From positions 21,516,001 to 21,580,000 of the forward strand of contig OU612068.1 in NCBI GenBank assembly GCA_914767715.1: a DNA stretch of 64,000 nucleotides. Reading direction: 5' to 3'. This DNA comes from Membranipora membranacea (Eukaryota; Bryozoa; Gymnolaemata; Cheilostomatida; Membraniporidae). Position 1 is the first letter of the stretch, and each line of letters starts with the position of its first letter. Positions 22,633 through 34,755 of the stretch are shown here, in pieces. The notes beneath the pieces were generated by a model. That model ran no database searches, was not told the DNA's origin, and saw only the letters and a list, made by a program, of their open reading frames with translations. A program made the translations under genes and the position numbers.

Positions 22633-24512
22633 ATAGCCTTGTTTACAAGCTAAGCCATTCAAGTTTTACAATCAAATTTTTTTGTTTGAAAGTGGTTTAG
22701 TCAATTATATTCACTTCCAACCCACATTGTAATAAAACAGCTTGGGAAATGGGACTTTGAGTTGTTTTCAGTAGTAGTGGGTTGTTTTGATTTAATTTTT
22801 CCTGAGCACAAGTGTACAAGTGGCTGATTACATCAAATTGGGCTCGTTGTTACTTTTACAGCCAAACAAGCCATCTCAGCAGTCACCAGAAGTCAAGAGA
22901 CACAGTGTCCGTCTATGTTTGTCCAATGTCCACCCATGTCCATACATTGGGCAACATTGGCAAATTTCTATGTCCGTTCCCGTCCTCCTTCTCAAGATTT
23001 GTTCAATGTCCCTACCTGTTTGTCCAACATCTGTCAAACATCCATTTATATTAGATTTCCAGGCCTGTCCATATATATAGCATGTTGGAAATTCAGTTGC
23101 TTTTTTAACTCACACTATGTCCAATGCTCTCTCTGCAGCAATCAGTCTTGTATTTTAGATATGTCCATTACAACAGAGCACTTTGGTACCATTTTTTAAA
23201 GTCTTCAGTGCAATACTCGGGTTCAAACCTGGAATACCCAGTAGTAACAGGTCTTGGGAATAACTTGAGCAATAATCCAATAATTAAAGCAAATACTCAA
23301 CCCGCCCTCCCCCTACTGTTCTTTATTGCATTTTTGTTATGCTTTGTTTCATCATGTAAGGTTGGAAGGTTATTAAGGTTATGATACCAGCGTTGACCGA
23401 TTTGGACATTTAATATACCGTTGGAAAGCTGCTGAGCTACTGATCGCTAATAGCTCATCAGAAACGTGATTGGATGACGTTGCCTCATTTTATCGGAGAA
23501 ATGACTGTTTTTAGCAAAGTGGATGGCTTCGCTACATTGATTGCTACAAGAATTTTCAAAATAAGTTTGTCTGGTCTAAGTGATTGACCTTTTAACAGCA
23601 TGTTTGACGCTATTGATAAATGGCGCAAAACGTATCTACCTTTGATGGCCTATGCTGATATTGATACATTTGATATACTGCTGAAATTTGTGGTGTGTGT
23701 CATTTAAACAGCAATATAGTGGAAAAAAGCAAAAAATTTGGCCCTTTTTTATTCGAACTGTCTCAAATCGTTGCTTAAAATTTCGCATTATATCATCAAA
23801 GTTAAAAAACCACACGCATTATGACGTGACGTAAACAGCCGCTTTGGGCTCATCAAATATTATTTTCAACCTAAAATTAGGATCAAAGTTTGATAAGGCA
23901 AGCCATAGTTACAATGAGTCAAACCTTTGGCTAAGACATGTCGAGTAACTTGATTTGTCGCTAGGTTAAAGTTGCTCCCCCTCCACTGGAATTGCCCCTG
24001 ACAATGGAAAGGGAGCAACTTGTAAGCAGGCAAACTGAATCAAACTTTTTCTAGGCTCAACCACAGCCTGCAACCAGCTTGCTCAAGTAAAACACCAACT
24101 AAACCTTTTGTCCATTTATCGTCACAAGCAATTGGCTCAGCCTGCATCATGGATTTGTGACTGCAGCTCAACCGAAACACTAGCCTGAGCCCCCAGACTT
24201 TTGCCCCCCCCCGGCCAACGGCTGACTGCAGGTAAACTATGGACATGCTAGTCTGTAGTATAGTCCCCATGCATCAAAATTAAATTGTTTTTCGAAAGTT
24301 TTGTGAACTAGCAACACAACACACAACACAAGAGCAATGTCATGATAAAGTCAGGATAAAGTCAGGTTGTGGCTGTTGTTGATTTACTTAGTCCATATAA
24401 ATCTTACCCAGTAAAATGTGATATCTAATATGACCACCAAACTAGGTAAACTAAGCTTTAGCTAATATTTAGACCTCAACAGTACACCTTACTGTAAACA
24501 TGTGATTTTAGA

Positions 24513-24524
24513 GGCTGCTGCTGC

Positions 24525-24557
<33 letters not shown>

Positions 24558-24577
24558 AGCTGCTGCTGCTGCTGCTT
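24513..24577. repeat. GCT trinucleotide repeat
   Basis: About 21 GCN triplets, nearly all GCT, interrupted by one GCC and one GCA. In the forward GCN frame both interruptions are synonymous (alanine) and the run ends in TAG. No exon around it could be supported. Confidence 0.9.
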
Positions 24578-25389
24578 AGCTTCCCTGTCTTCCAGATTTC
24601 TTGGGTCAGCCGAATACCCCCAGTTAGTACTTATCATTGTCTAAAAATAAAACGGGATCAATTTGATCCTGTGATTCTTCTGCCTTGTTTAATAAACGAA
24701 TATGAGAGGCTTGATCATGTTTTTTTGAGGGAGATGCAAACAAAAAGAACCGCATTCAAATATATATTTTGCTCGAAACGCAGCAGCATGCGAGCCAATT
24801 GAATAGATTTTGATCATTTTATATAGGCAAAACAATTGTGATATGGTGTAAAATGGGGACTCCATTAGCGATGTTTTAGTATTTTTGCGTTTAGCACTTA
24901 GCACAGTCTGAGGGCATATCACTAACTGCGTTCTATTAGTTCAAGCATGTTGACTCCTTATTTTGCTGAATGTATATGATCTTCAGCAATCATTGTCAGA
25001 AAATTCAGCAGGCAATTAAGTGTTTATATATATATAACAATGTAATTTTATATGGATATGAATTTATTGTAATAGCAAACATGAACCAGCAGATTAGGAG
25101 TTGTTGCTCATACATCAAATAAACCACTGGAGTGATATAATGCGTCTTTTATCTAGGTTATTGATTGTAATTGGCTAAAATACATACGCTTAGAACCAGC
25201 GACACGGTCGCCAGTGATGTGTAATAAATTAGTTGAATTGTGCCTGACTAACATTAAATATATTGAGTTGAGAACTGTACTATTATAAATATTACTAGCG
25301 TTTGCTCCGTACAGTTTGCACTTATAATTTCCTCCACACTTGCATTTATAAACTTTTCACAGTACAGCTACAAGGGTAGGATAGTTACA

Positions 25390-28300
25390 ATGTGGGTCGG
25401 AGATTTGACACTGAAGCTTTCAGCATTGCTACTATGCCTCCTCTCTATATCATTCTGTGAGTACGGTACTACTAACTAAACTTTCGAAATCGGGCGAAGA
25501 TTTTTTAATAACCAGCGAAATTGGCAGGAGCTAGAGCATAGAGCTAACAAATTTGCTGGAATTGGATTTCTGAATTCAAAGAAGTTTCACATAATGAACG
25601 GATGTTTGAAAGCTGGTCTTGATTTGTGGATAGCATTTGAAACTCAGTGCATCAGAATGGTGTAGTGATAAGTGTATTCTTTGTCCGTTTCTTTGATATG
25701 TTTGAAAATTTGTTATATTTTTTTAACCAATTTGATGCCATTTTGTTGCTATGACAGTTGCCATGCGATCGTCAGCTTTGAAGGCACCAAATGCCACCAA
25801 ACTTGCTATCAAATATTCATGATATTCTGGGTTAGCAACTCAATACATCTATCTTGCCCATGTTATCTCTTGGGACACTCTTTTCATGATGTAGGTCATC
25901 CCGCTTCTACAAGCTGGCTACAACCGCTACTTTGTGTTGTGGTTGCAACAACGAAGGGAAGTCATTGGTTACAATAAGTCAAAGTCTTATGTTTACAATT
26001 TTACTAAATGTCTGAGCCCTCCAGACTCTTGCCTCTTCTCTACGGCCCCCATTGAGGTGGTTTCAGATTATGAATTGCGAATCGAAGAGTAGACAAGACA
26101 GATAGTATCTCTTAAACAAAAACCGCCATTACAAATGAAGTTGTTCACATAGTTGTAACAGCATGATAATAATATGATGTTGTGTTACAGATGATTCGGC
26201 CGAAGCTCGCGGCTCCAGGTCCAGTGGATTTAGATCCAGCTACAGGACCTCATCATCCAGATCCTCATACAGGTCATCTAGATACAGATCATACAGAGCT
26301 CCAGGGTAAGCAAACCTCCAACCACCAATCGCAGTGACAGGCTTTGAATTGGACATGTCAACAACTTTCCCACATTGCAACTTTTTACTGGAATTTCCAG
26401 GAGATCAAAGCAGGCCCATATTGCCTATTCACTTAATCAATAAATTGGCTAACTCAACCACCTTCACCCTCCTTTGGAATTCTGGGAAGTTGCATTATAA
26501 GAAACTCCTACTCACTTCCTATTTATACAGCCTGATGGTTGTGCGTTACCTTTGGCAATTTGCAGACAAGACCGGGTTTGAGAACACCCAAACGCAACAT
26601 AGGATTGTTCTGGTTATATCTCTGAAATTAGGGTTTCAAAAAGGTTTATGTTTTCAGTTCAGTAAAAAATAAGCAAAACTATTTCCGCTTGTGACATAGA
26701 CATCATTGTGTAGTTCCAGATCATATAGATCATACAGATCTTCAGGGTAAGGATATCTCGAACCAGAGACTTTTATTGTTTTACCCCAAGGCCTAACACA
26801 CTAACCAACTAACCATCCCCGCATCCTAAGCGCTAGTCCTATACTTCAAAATATATGAGGATCACGACAAGGAAATAGGTACAAGTCGAATAAGGAAAAG
26901 CCTGACTTAGGGCCTTTCGTTGCTCATAAAAGTTATGAAGCTGTAGTTAGGAGCTAAGGTCAAGGTTTTCACTTTGTGAGTATGAGTCTTCATACAAAAT
27001 AATCTAACAGCCCCATTACTCAAACGACCCCCTTACTTGTTGTTGGTCTAAAAACTTTCCTAAATCTTTTATTGTTCCAGCTTGTGCACAACTGTAACTG
27101 TGTGTTAGAGTCATTTTGAGTTGAGTGAGTGATGAGTACCCTCTTTCTATGCACTAAGAATACCCATAATTCCATTGACACAATCTTATAAAGTTTACCA
27201 AAGCTAAACCAAAAGCAAAATGCATGAACACACATTCTCTGCCTCAAATCTTTAGGCGACTTCGTTCTGTGAGATTGGGACAAATGGGAACTGAACCCGA
27301 ACAGCTCTCTCCAATCTGTCTACTACAGGGAAAGTGTTGTGCTAGGTACAGGGACCTAATGCACTTTCCAAAGAGAAGTCAATGAACTTTTGTCTCCCAG
27401 ATTGTTGATTACCTCAGGCAATGCCTCAGGTGTGGTTTTGCTATCAAAGATTATAAATAAGTCGTTGTTATTATATTCTGGTGGTATTGTGTGGTCTCTT
27501 TCTCTATCTGTTATCATATCTTGTGGTTGTTGTCATGACAAGGCTTAGAAGACAACACCATTAATTTAATCTCAATCCCGCGTACCCAAGATAAGTCAAC
27601 AGTGGCATTGGCATCATTGGGAGACTCAAGATAAAAAAAAAGAGTAATGTATCTGACTCGCAAGCGTGCAACTGTGGACCATGAGGATAGTCTTCAAGTA
27701 AAAATGTATACCGCCTCAACGCAGGTTGATCATGAAATTTGCCTATGAGCCGAGCACATTCCTTGCCATGGTAAATGCTGGTGTAGAACATGTGATGGTA
27801 TTTTCACACTATACCAGTATTTTGATCTAGACCTTGTCTTAAACTTAATACTACAGCCCATACTATCAGGTTATCAATAGATAAATTATATTTATGGATT
27901 GCAGAGCGAGATATTCTAAGTACGCACTTGCTGCCGCTGCTGGAGCCACTGTGTATGGTATGACAAGATATAGAACTCGCTATTATGGCACACGTTACTA
28001 CAGGGAAGGTAAATAGTAAACTTACTTTATAATATCAGGCCTGTAGTTCTAGGGGAGGCAGGAACGCTCTGCCTCCCCTAGAACACTCAATAGAGTGGCC
28101 TTAAAATGCTATAATTGAGTATTCCATGTCAGAATCAGCTCATTTGGGACTTTGATATGCTATTTATATCATTAAAACGTTTTGAAAGGTGTGATTAACC
28201 CCAGACACCACAGGTGGAGGTTACAATACCCTTTACTTCACAAGCCTCCCCTACCATTTTTCCTAATCTACAGCCCTGATTATAGTATTATTATAATTAA

Positions 28301-31300
28301 TCTGCTGTCTTAATCAGGTCTGTCTGTAGCATAGCAGGAGTTAAAATAAGCAGCAGCTGTATATTATAATCATAGCTTACCTGCAGGGAAATTAGTGACA
28401 ACTCTATCACATACACCGCCCCTGGGGATTTTAAGTCGACAAGTTTCTTAAGTATTTGGCACATCACTCAAAGAACACAAAAAAAAACAGTTTCGTATTG
28501 TTGGAAGTTTTATTGGTTTTTAGTTTTTAGTTGGAGGCGGACTCCCTAAAGCATATTGTTTGCATCCCTCAGGTGCCTGATAAAGTTCACAACTATATAA
28601 CTTAACATCAAAGTAAAGCTATCAAACAGGGTCCCCCCCTCCCTCCTCCCATCCCGGTGTCCTAAAAAAGAGACAGAATTTCCAATTACTTGTCAAACTT
28701 CTGTTTTCACAGAATCTTTAGTGATAGAATTCAGGGAATATTAGGTCATGTTGGTTGACAATGGCACTGTTTTTTAAGTTCAGAATACTTTTATGCGAAC
28801 AATAAACGGCTTTATGTTTGTCTTTAGTATCAGTGTGTAATCAATTATTCATATTGTGAATAGGGAATCAAGTACCCTATTTACTTACTCGGTTCACTCA
28901 TGCAGGGAAAGAAAAAAACATATGAAAGAACGTAATTTGCTCAATCTTCAGTAGGGAGACTGTTATTCATCAAATCAAGGAAAAAGCAGGAGTTTCTGAC
29001 TCATTAGATAAACACAATGGAGAAATTCTAGATGACTTGAAATATTGATTTCCTTAGTTGTGTAATATTCCACTTTCAATGTTTGATATTGATTTAGCTC
29101 AGTCAGCCCACTCTAACATTCACAACTTTAATACAACCTATATAGATGGTTTAACTTGGCCAGAACAGAAAATGGACAATCAAATCGAATTAGTTGTGGA
29201 ATATATTGCCTCGATGGATTCAAATTGGTGTCTAAAATATCTCCAAGTTTTAGCAAATGAACTGAACCCGTTCTCCACTAATCAACCACAGGATTCTGTG
29301 ATATATCAAATATTCAGATAAAATTCACCTAAATTATCTCTTAATAGCATAGTATCCAGCAAGCTAATATACAATGTATCATGCAGCCATATATATACTG
29401 TTATTGGCAACCAAAGTCATCTCATTCGAAATGTTTTGCACTCAGTGCCAGAAAAAAAAAAATTTTTAAAACAAAAAAAGAGAAACAGAAAGGAAATAAT
29501 ATCATCAATGATGTTGGTCAAGTCGATAATATATGGTTGAATAGTAAAGTTTTGAATGAACTGAACTTCTCTTTAGATCTCAAATGTAATGGTAAAGAAT
29601 TGTATGTAGCAGAAACTTTGTATCTTAGATTGTCTGTATGATATAAAAGTAAATATTTATCACGAAAATTGAACTTGGTAGTGTTTTTAAATCCTCTATA
29701 TATAAATGGAGGTGTCCAAAAATTGTTTATCTTATGCGCAAAAAGTGAAGTGAAATAACAAACAAGTCATATACCAGACAGGGCATTGAAAAACTGTTCT
29801 TTGCTCAAGAACATCTATGATACAACGCCAATAGGAACTGGGCAATGTGGAGAAAGATTTGTTCATCATCTGAAGGTGAACAAGCAAAGTCTCACTGCAA
29901 AAATGCTGGCCTGATGTCTGGAGAAAGCTAATTTAGCTTGTCAAAGTGTCAACTAGACATACTTGGAGTAGGCGGCATGACGAAAACAGCTCAATTCTAA
30001 GTTCTCATGAGGGCCAATAACCGCTAACAACGTGGCAACAAGGAACTTTGTTCTCTGCTGATATCCTAGTTTTCATCGCCTTTTTACTGTTTGACATTTT
30101 ACACTGTATATCAGCTTCATAGTGTGGGAGAAACTAAGTGGGGTTATTTTTGGGGGAGAATGAAGCTAATTAAGAGATTAATGCATCATGCGGTACATAT
30201 GTACTCTTATTAGTGGTTATTCTATGAGAATGAGCTCCAAAGCTCCAGTCAGGAACAACATCGAGAGCTAGAAATTTATGAGACACTCTAGGGAATGCTG
30301 TCACACTGTCACACCAAGTAGATATTATGAATAAAACATGTTATCGTGACGCTCAGTGCAACATGCAGTGAGCAACATCGAGAAAAAGGCTAAAATGAAT
30401 AAACAAAATTCAATGGGTTCAATAAGGACTGCCCCAGGGAATGCTGTGCTAAGTAGATGATGGGTTCGATAAAAACTGATCAGTCTCTATTGGTCTGTCC
30501 CTTCATCAAAGGACTGGTGTAATACCAACTTATGCTCTCCACAGGTTTCTTCTGATGAGATACTGCTGATTAACCCTCACTGGTCGCCGGCTAAGTTAGC
30601 CTAGATCAAGTTTAAATGGACCAGACTTGGTCGGGGCAGGGGACCTCTATGTCTAGGTTTGTATCAGATCAAGGTTTATCAAGTTTGCTTGCATTCAGAG
30701 TTGCTCCTCCACAACTGATGAACCTTGATCTACGTCAGCCTAGGGCGTATTTTATTCCTTCATCAGCTCAGTATATTATCACTGTGTGGATTGTACTGAG
30801 ATATAAATTTTGCAATATGTTTTGTGTTTTGTTTAGATCCCTACATTTGCTCTAACTTGGATCGGTATGTGACCTTTGACAATGGATCGATCTCGCGCAC
30901 ACAGAAGCTCGATTATTTCGTTTGTCCTTATGAGAAGACCGATAAGGAAGATGAGGTGTACTGCTGTGGTCCTGAATTTCAGCAATACTGCTGTTCCTAT
31001 TGGTCAAGGTAAGGAGTCGTAAAGAAATAGTCCAGGCGCCTTGATCCTTGATGAAGCTACCGGCTTCCGGGTGATATTTTCCACAGTACAGAAATGGCAC
31101 TAGCACATTCAAGTACTCATAAAGTCAATAGATGTTATCATACACTTAGTATAGGGCCCTCTGTCACCTTCGAAATTTATACAAAATTATATTTGTTATT
31201 AATCATCCACAATATCTGGAGAAAAAGAGGTTTCGATCACCTGAGGTCTAACTGGCTCAAAAGAGGAAACAAATGCACTATTTTGCTTTGAGTGTGTAGT

Positions 31301-33847
31301 TGACACATCATAACTATTCACTATGTAAACATTCAGCTTCGGCGAACCAAATCCTTGAAATTCGAAATACAGCAGCTATGTGGGGGTAATTCCGCTTTTT
31401 TTATGATGCCGGATGAACACATCTCAAAGGTTAGAATTGTTTAATGATTAAGTCCACATAGGGTATCAGATGACAAATAAAAAAATCAATTTATTGCAGG
31501 TTTGCAATTACTAGTTTTTCCTACATTAAAACTTGAATTTCAATAAATTTTCATTTTTCTATATGTCTTTGATTTGTCCAGCTCAAAGAAGATTGGAGCC
31601 ATAGTGGGGATGGTCATTGGAGTTATCATCTTGATTGTGCTTGTGGTTGTATGCTGTAAGTGGAACTCTCGACGAAAGGCTCGGAACGATCAACCTCCGC
31701 CAACAGCTACCTACCAAGTCACCACTAAAGACAGCGGTTTGTACAAATCAATTCAAAAAATATTTAAAACAAGCTTGGCTTTATATGCTGCCAATAATAA
31801 TTCAAAAGTAATTGCATTCTGGGATTTATGCATTTCCTCAGCAATAAGCCTGCCTACCAAGCGTATTGACTCAAGATTATTATATTTATATCAACAATTT
31901 GACCTTTACTGTTTACATAAAACCTACTGCCTGCACATTAAGACCTTTATTACTAGTATTTTTCTCTTCTATCAGTTTTAATATTCCCGTGTTCATATTC
32001 CATTTTTCTTCTATTATAGCTGCCCCACCTTTGATGGGAAACAATGGAGGTAAGTTTCACCAAATTTAATACTTGAACAGGACAACTGCTACTTGTAGGT
32101 CAATTGTCAACCCCAACCAAGACACAATACTACCATTAACATAAGCTAGCTGTGGGTGATTGATTTGTTGTTGGAACTACTAGTGCAAATATATGTGAAA
32201 CCATCAGGATTTAAACGCTCCATTGCCAAAACTGTCAGAACGAAAAAACAGAAAGCTGTCCTGTTTTCTATTCACTTGCCTATTATATGTTGACTGTCGC
32301 TGGTCCATAGACTTAATAATAATAATATATTATTAAGTCTATGGGTTGGTCAGACAACTCAAAAGTACATCATAGAAGTTATCTCACCTTTTCACATGTG
32401 GCTACAACCTCACGTTTTATTTGTTTTAGCACCTGATCATTTTGCCCAAGCAGGTAAATAATAATGCTTTGCTCGGACCAGTGGTTTTGTTCCAATAATA
32501 CATATTGTCCTGGCATATTTTTTATTGAATCAGTACACACAGACATATTTACCCTGCACCTGATTTATGACCCATTTCAAAAGAATACTCTAACTGACTT
32601 TCTGCCACTTTCACCAAGTTTAACGCGTAGTTTCCAGCTAAATACACACACAATTCACTAAATAGCACACTAGATATTGTGAGAAATATTGGTGATGGTT
32701 ATTATACATTAGTTTATGGTTTTTGAATGATTTTAACACACAAATTTATTTAACACATTAGCCTTCCCAGCATCTAACTCTCTAAAGGTGTGCGCACTTC
32801 GCCAAATTTTTTAGAGCGGATTGATTTGAGCATTCCCTCTGCTCCGCCTATTGGTTAAGAAAAAGGTGTCACTGCCAATGGCCGATTTGTGCCAGTTTAA
32901 GTTCTGGGAGCTTGCTGCAGACACAGTCCAGGTCTTTTATGGCCTCACAGTTCTAGGTAGCCTGTCTTGACAAGCTTTGTTCGAACAAAGCTAGTCAAGA
33001 CAGGCTAACTTTTAGAATGCATGCTTGTTTTTAGGTTGTAACACATTCTCAGTATGAGGATTTAGGGCACCTTGCTACCCTCTTTAGAGTCAGCCCAATC
33101 TTGTGTTTCTTACTAAACAGCAAGGGGTGAGCATTACTGACTTGAATAAGTTAGCATGACCTTATTGAGGTGCATCATTCTGACTCGGTTTATTTTTCAG
33201 GAAATCCACCTGCTGCATACTATCCAGCCCAGCCTTACCCGCCACCAGGTGGAGCTGCGTATCCACCGGCCGGTGGCCCAGGATATCCCCCACCAGGACC
33301 AGGAGCAGGCTACCCTCCATACCCACCTGCTCAACCTCCAGCTGATCCGAGCTCGATAGGATTTGGTAAGCCTCACTGTATGACCATATGCAGGCGCGTA
33401 GTTCTAGGGGAGGCAGGGTGGCACTGCCTCCTCTAGAAAGCTAAATTCGATGGCCTAAAAACACTGTAATTGAATAATCCATGTCAGAATATGCTTATGC
33501 TCATTATATGCTTTAAAGTGCTCAGGTAGGAGCATACTGGTGATGCTTCGGACTCGCCTCGGACATTTGCCTTCCCTGCCATTTTTTCTAAACTACGGCC
33601 CTGATATGACATTACTTATTCAACTACGGCAGGTAATTTAATCCTGGTTCTTTGTGATGCACTTTTAATCAATGTCAACATAAATTGATACATCCCGTTT
33701 GAAAAATATTGGTCGGCATTAAATAATGGCGATTAGTGGTGCCCTAATAGGTACTGAAAGATTGAGCTATCACCCTTTGGCTTTTTTGTAGAAACAATGT
33801 CTCCGCCCACTTATGAAACTGCTGCTGGATATCCAACAAAAATGTAA
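25390..33847 (+). CDS. Shisa/STMC6-like single-pass membrane protein with RS-rich ectodomain and PPxY tail
   Basis: Ten exons: 25390–25456, 26191–26305, 26714–26746, 27905–28008, 30837–31008, 31582–31736, 32020–32049, 32430–32453, 33201–33365, 33792–33847. They total 921 nt, 306 aa. Order: signal peptide (1–22, KLSALLLCLLSISFC); Arg/Ser/Tyr-rich repeats RSSYR, RSYRS (about 30–72); a short Ala-rich hydrophobic stretch LAAAAGATVYG followed by RYRTRYYG (about 78–100); a six-cysteine module with the C…C…CC…CC pattern (YICSN, FVCPY, YCCG, YCCSYW; about 108–162); TM helix IGAIVGMVIGVIILIVLVVV (168–187) then CCKW; a cytosolic tail rich in Pro/Gly/Tyr (YPPPG, YPPAG repeats) ending near SPPTYET. The paired CC doublets before one helix and a PPxY tail define the STMC6 group (Shisa, CYYR1, WBP1-like). 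Such proteins act as trafficking adaptors, and PPxY binds WW-domain ubiquitin ligases. The partner here is unknown. Mini-exons of 33, 30 and 24 nt are all in-frame cassettes. Confidence 0.85.
28038..28280 (+). mobile_element. Hairpin-bearing short repeat element, copy 1
   Basis: It starts GGCCTGTAGTTCTAGGGGAG and ends near TAATCTACAGCCCTGA, with imperfect terminal inversion. A perfect 16-bp stem (28046–28061 with 28069–28084, loop 7 nt) lies at the left end. Related copies lie at 33391–33604 (same strand) and 38848–39083 (opposite strand). This copy sits in intron 4 of the Shisa-like gene. Confidence 0.75.
28281..30836 (+). other. Remainder of intron 4 of the Shisa-like gene
   Basis: Long intron. 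Open frames at 29058–29321 and 29381–29641 show no domain I recognise and no splice context. No further repeat or gene is supported. Confidence 0.5.
32305..32344. repeat. 17-bp perfect stem palindrome in intron 7 of the Shisa-like gene
   Basis: CCATAGACTTAATAATA (32305–32321) pairs with TATTATTAAGTCTATGG (32328–32344) across a 6-nt loop. A decayed relative, CCATAGACTTGATATAA…CTAAGTCTTTGG, occurs in NOSIP intron 7 at about 55981–56018, suggesting a tiny dispersed hairpin family. Confidence 0.7.
32765..33125. repeat. Third copy of the 2.4–3.1 kb dispersed repeat, with an insertion
   Basis: It shares TCACTGCCAATGG, GCTTGCTGCAGACACAGTCC, TTTTATGGCCTC, TCTCAGTATGAGGATTTAGG and the AACAGCAAG-type tail with the tandem copies near the window start. 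It is interrupted between the CTAGG and AGAATGCATGC landmarks by a 46-bp palindrome (32960–33005). Located in intron 8 of the Shisa-like gene. Confidence 0.8.
32958..33007. mobile_element. 46-bp palindromic insertion flanked by TA
   Basis: GCCTGTCTTGAC…GTCAAGACAGGC (32960–33005) is a palindrome of about 46 bp with one central irregularity. It has TA on both sides (32958–32959, 33006–33007) and interrupts an otherwise alignable repeat. A TA duplication on insertion is typical of Tc1/mariner-type non-autonomous elements, although 46 bp is extremely short. Confidence 0.7.
33391..33604 (+). mobile_element. Hairpin-bearing short repeat element, copy 2
   Basis: It begins CAGGCGCGTAGTTCTAGGGG and ends CTAAACTACGGCCCTGA. 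The interior ATTGAATAATCCATGTCAGA matches ATTGAGTATTCCATGTCAGA in copy 1, and the stem is retained with mismatches. Located in the last intron of the Shisa-like gene. Confidence 0.75.
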
Positions 33848-34755
33848 CTCAACAATCAACATCATCAACAAAGCAGAAAGTGTATCATAGCCACACTGTC
33901 ACCAAACACACAAGGAGTTAGAGACAACTCCTTGGTCAAAAAGTGTATACGATTTGAGACAGTTTGTTGACAGCTCGATGGTTATAAGATTCAACTTACT
34001 TATGTAAATCGTTTTCTCTCATCGAGTTGAAGATAAAAGGTAAAGCTGGCACAGCTAATTCATTGGAAAGCATCTGGGACTACATACTTTGATGCTGGAA
34101 TATACAATATGATACATATTATATAATAAACAATATAAAATAATAGTAGCTATTATATGTACCAATATTTTGTTGTTTACTAGTAACCAATGATGCATAC
34201 TATCGTGTTTATACAGAATTTTTTATATTTTCTCTGGGTGATGTTGAATTTGAAGTTGTGACTCTCTTCTAATCAGTTACCATCAATAGTTGTCAGACCA
34301 ATCAAAGAGGAGATAATGTAAGCTGGATGGGTTGAACGTGAATTATCAATGAACAAGATAACAAGCCAATTGCTAATGATTTAGGGTGTACCGCTTTTAT
34401 TGTCAATACTTCAGATGCTATTTTTCTTAGCTTTTTTCATATCTTACAAAACCTGTGCCATAATATGAAAATAATAAGATTGGCTCTTTCCACATACGCT
34501 TAATTCTGCTATAGAGCTTCATGCATACTTAAACATTCATGTATGTGTAATACTACAATTATAACACAGACACAGCATAGTTGATGTTTCAGCTTTCTAC
34601 TTTGATAATCTTCATTATATTATGGCAATAAACAGGAATATTTGAAAATGTCTTCAACTAAATAGTCACGGATAGTCACGGATAGCCTACAAGTTACATT
34701 TTCAAGAGAGGATAATTCCTAGTACATAGTCACTTCAATGCTTCAATTAAGCATT
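33848..34755. other. Convergent intergenic region
   Basis: 3' flanks of the Shisa-like gene (+) and the Myb/P-element-like gene (−). ATAATAAACAAT at about 34125 is a possible forward polyadenylation signal. No gene seen. Confidence 0.5.

Larger units (their letters stand above)
21019..25389. other. Intergenic region between transporter copy 2 and the Shisa-like gene
   Basis: No gene is supported. Homology to the copy 1 downstream flank continues about 80 bp past the stop (AGATAGCAGGTAGTGCAATA against the reverse of 6410–6500). It holds a duplicated roughly 140-bp segment (21725–21935), a 16-bp minisatellite (22333–22632), and a GCT repeat (24513–24577). Open frames at 21964–22284 and 22812–23384 have no recognisable motif. 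Confidence 0.5.

Noticed and set aside
22346-22636. Pro/Phe/His-rich 96-aa protein
   Set aside because: It is the translation of a 16-bp minisatellite; the opposite strand is open as well.
22835-23080. Second tandem repeat with ATGTCC/TTGTCC phrases
   Set aside because: Phrases recur but without a constant period; probably compositional.
24513-24577. Poly-alanine coding exon
   Set aside because: The GCN frame ends in TAG at the end of the repeat, and no flanking coding sequence or partner exon was found.
29058-29641. Nested gene in intron 4 of the Shisa-like gene
   Set aside because: Two low-complexity AT-rich frames without domain, promoter or splice context.
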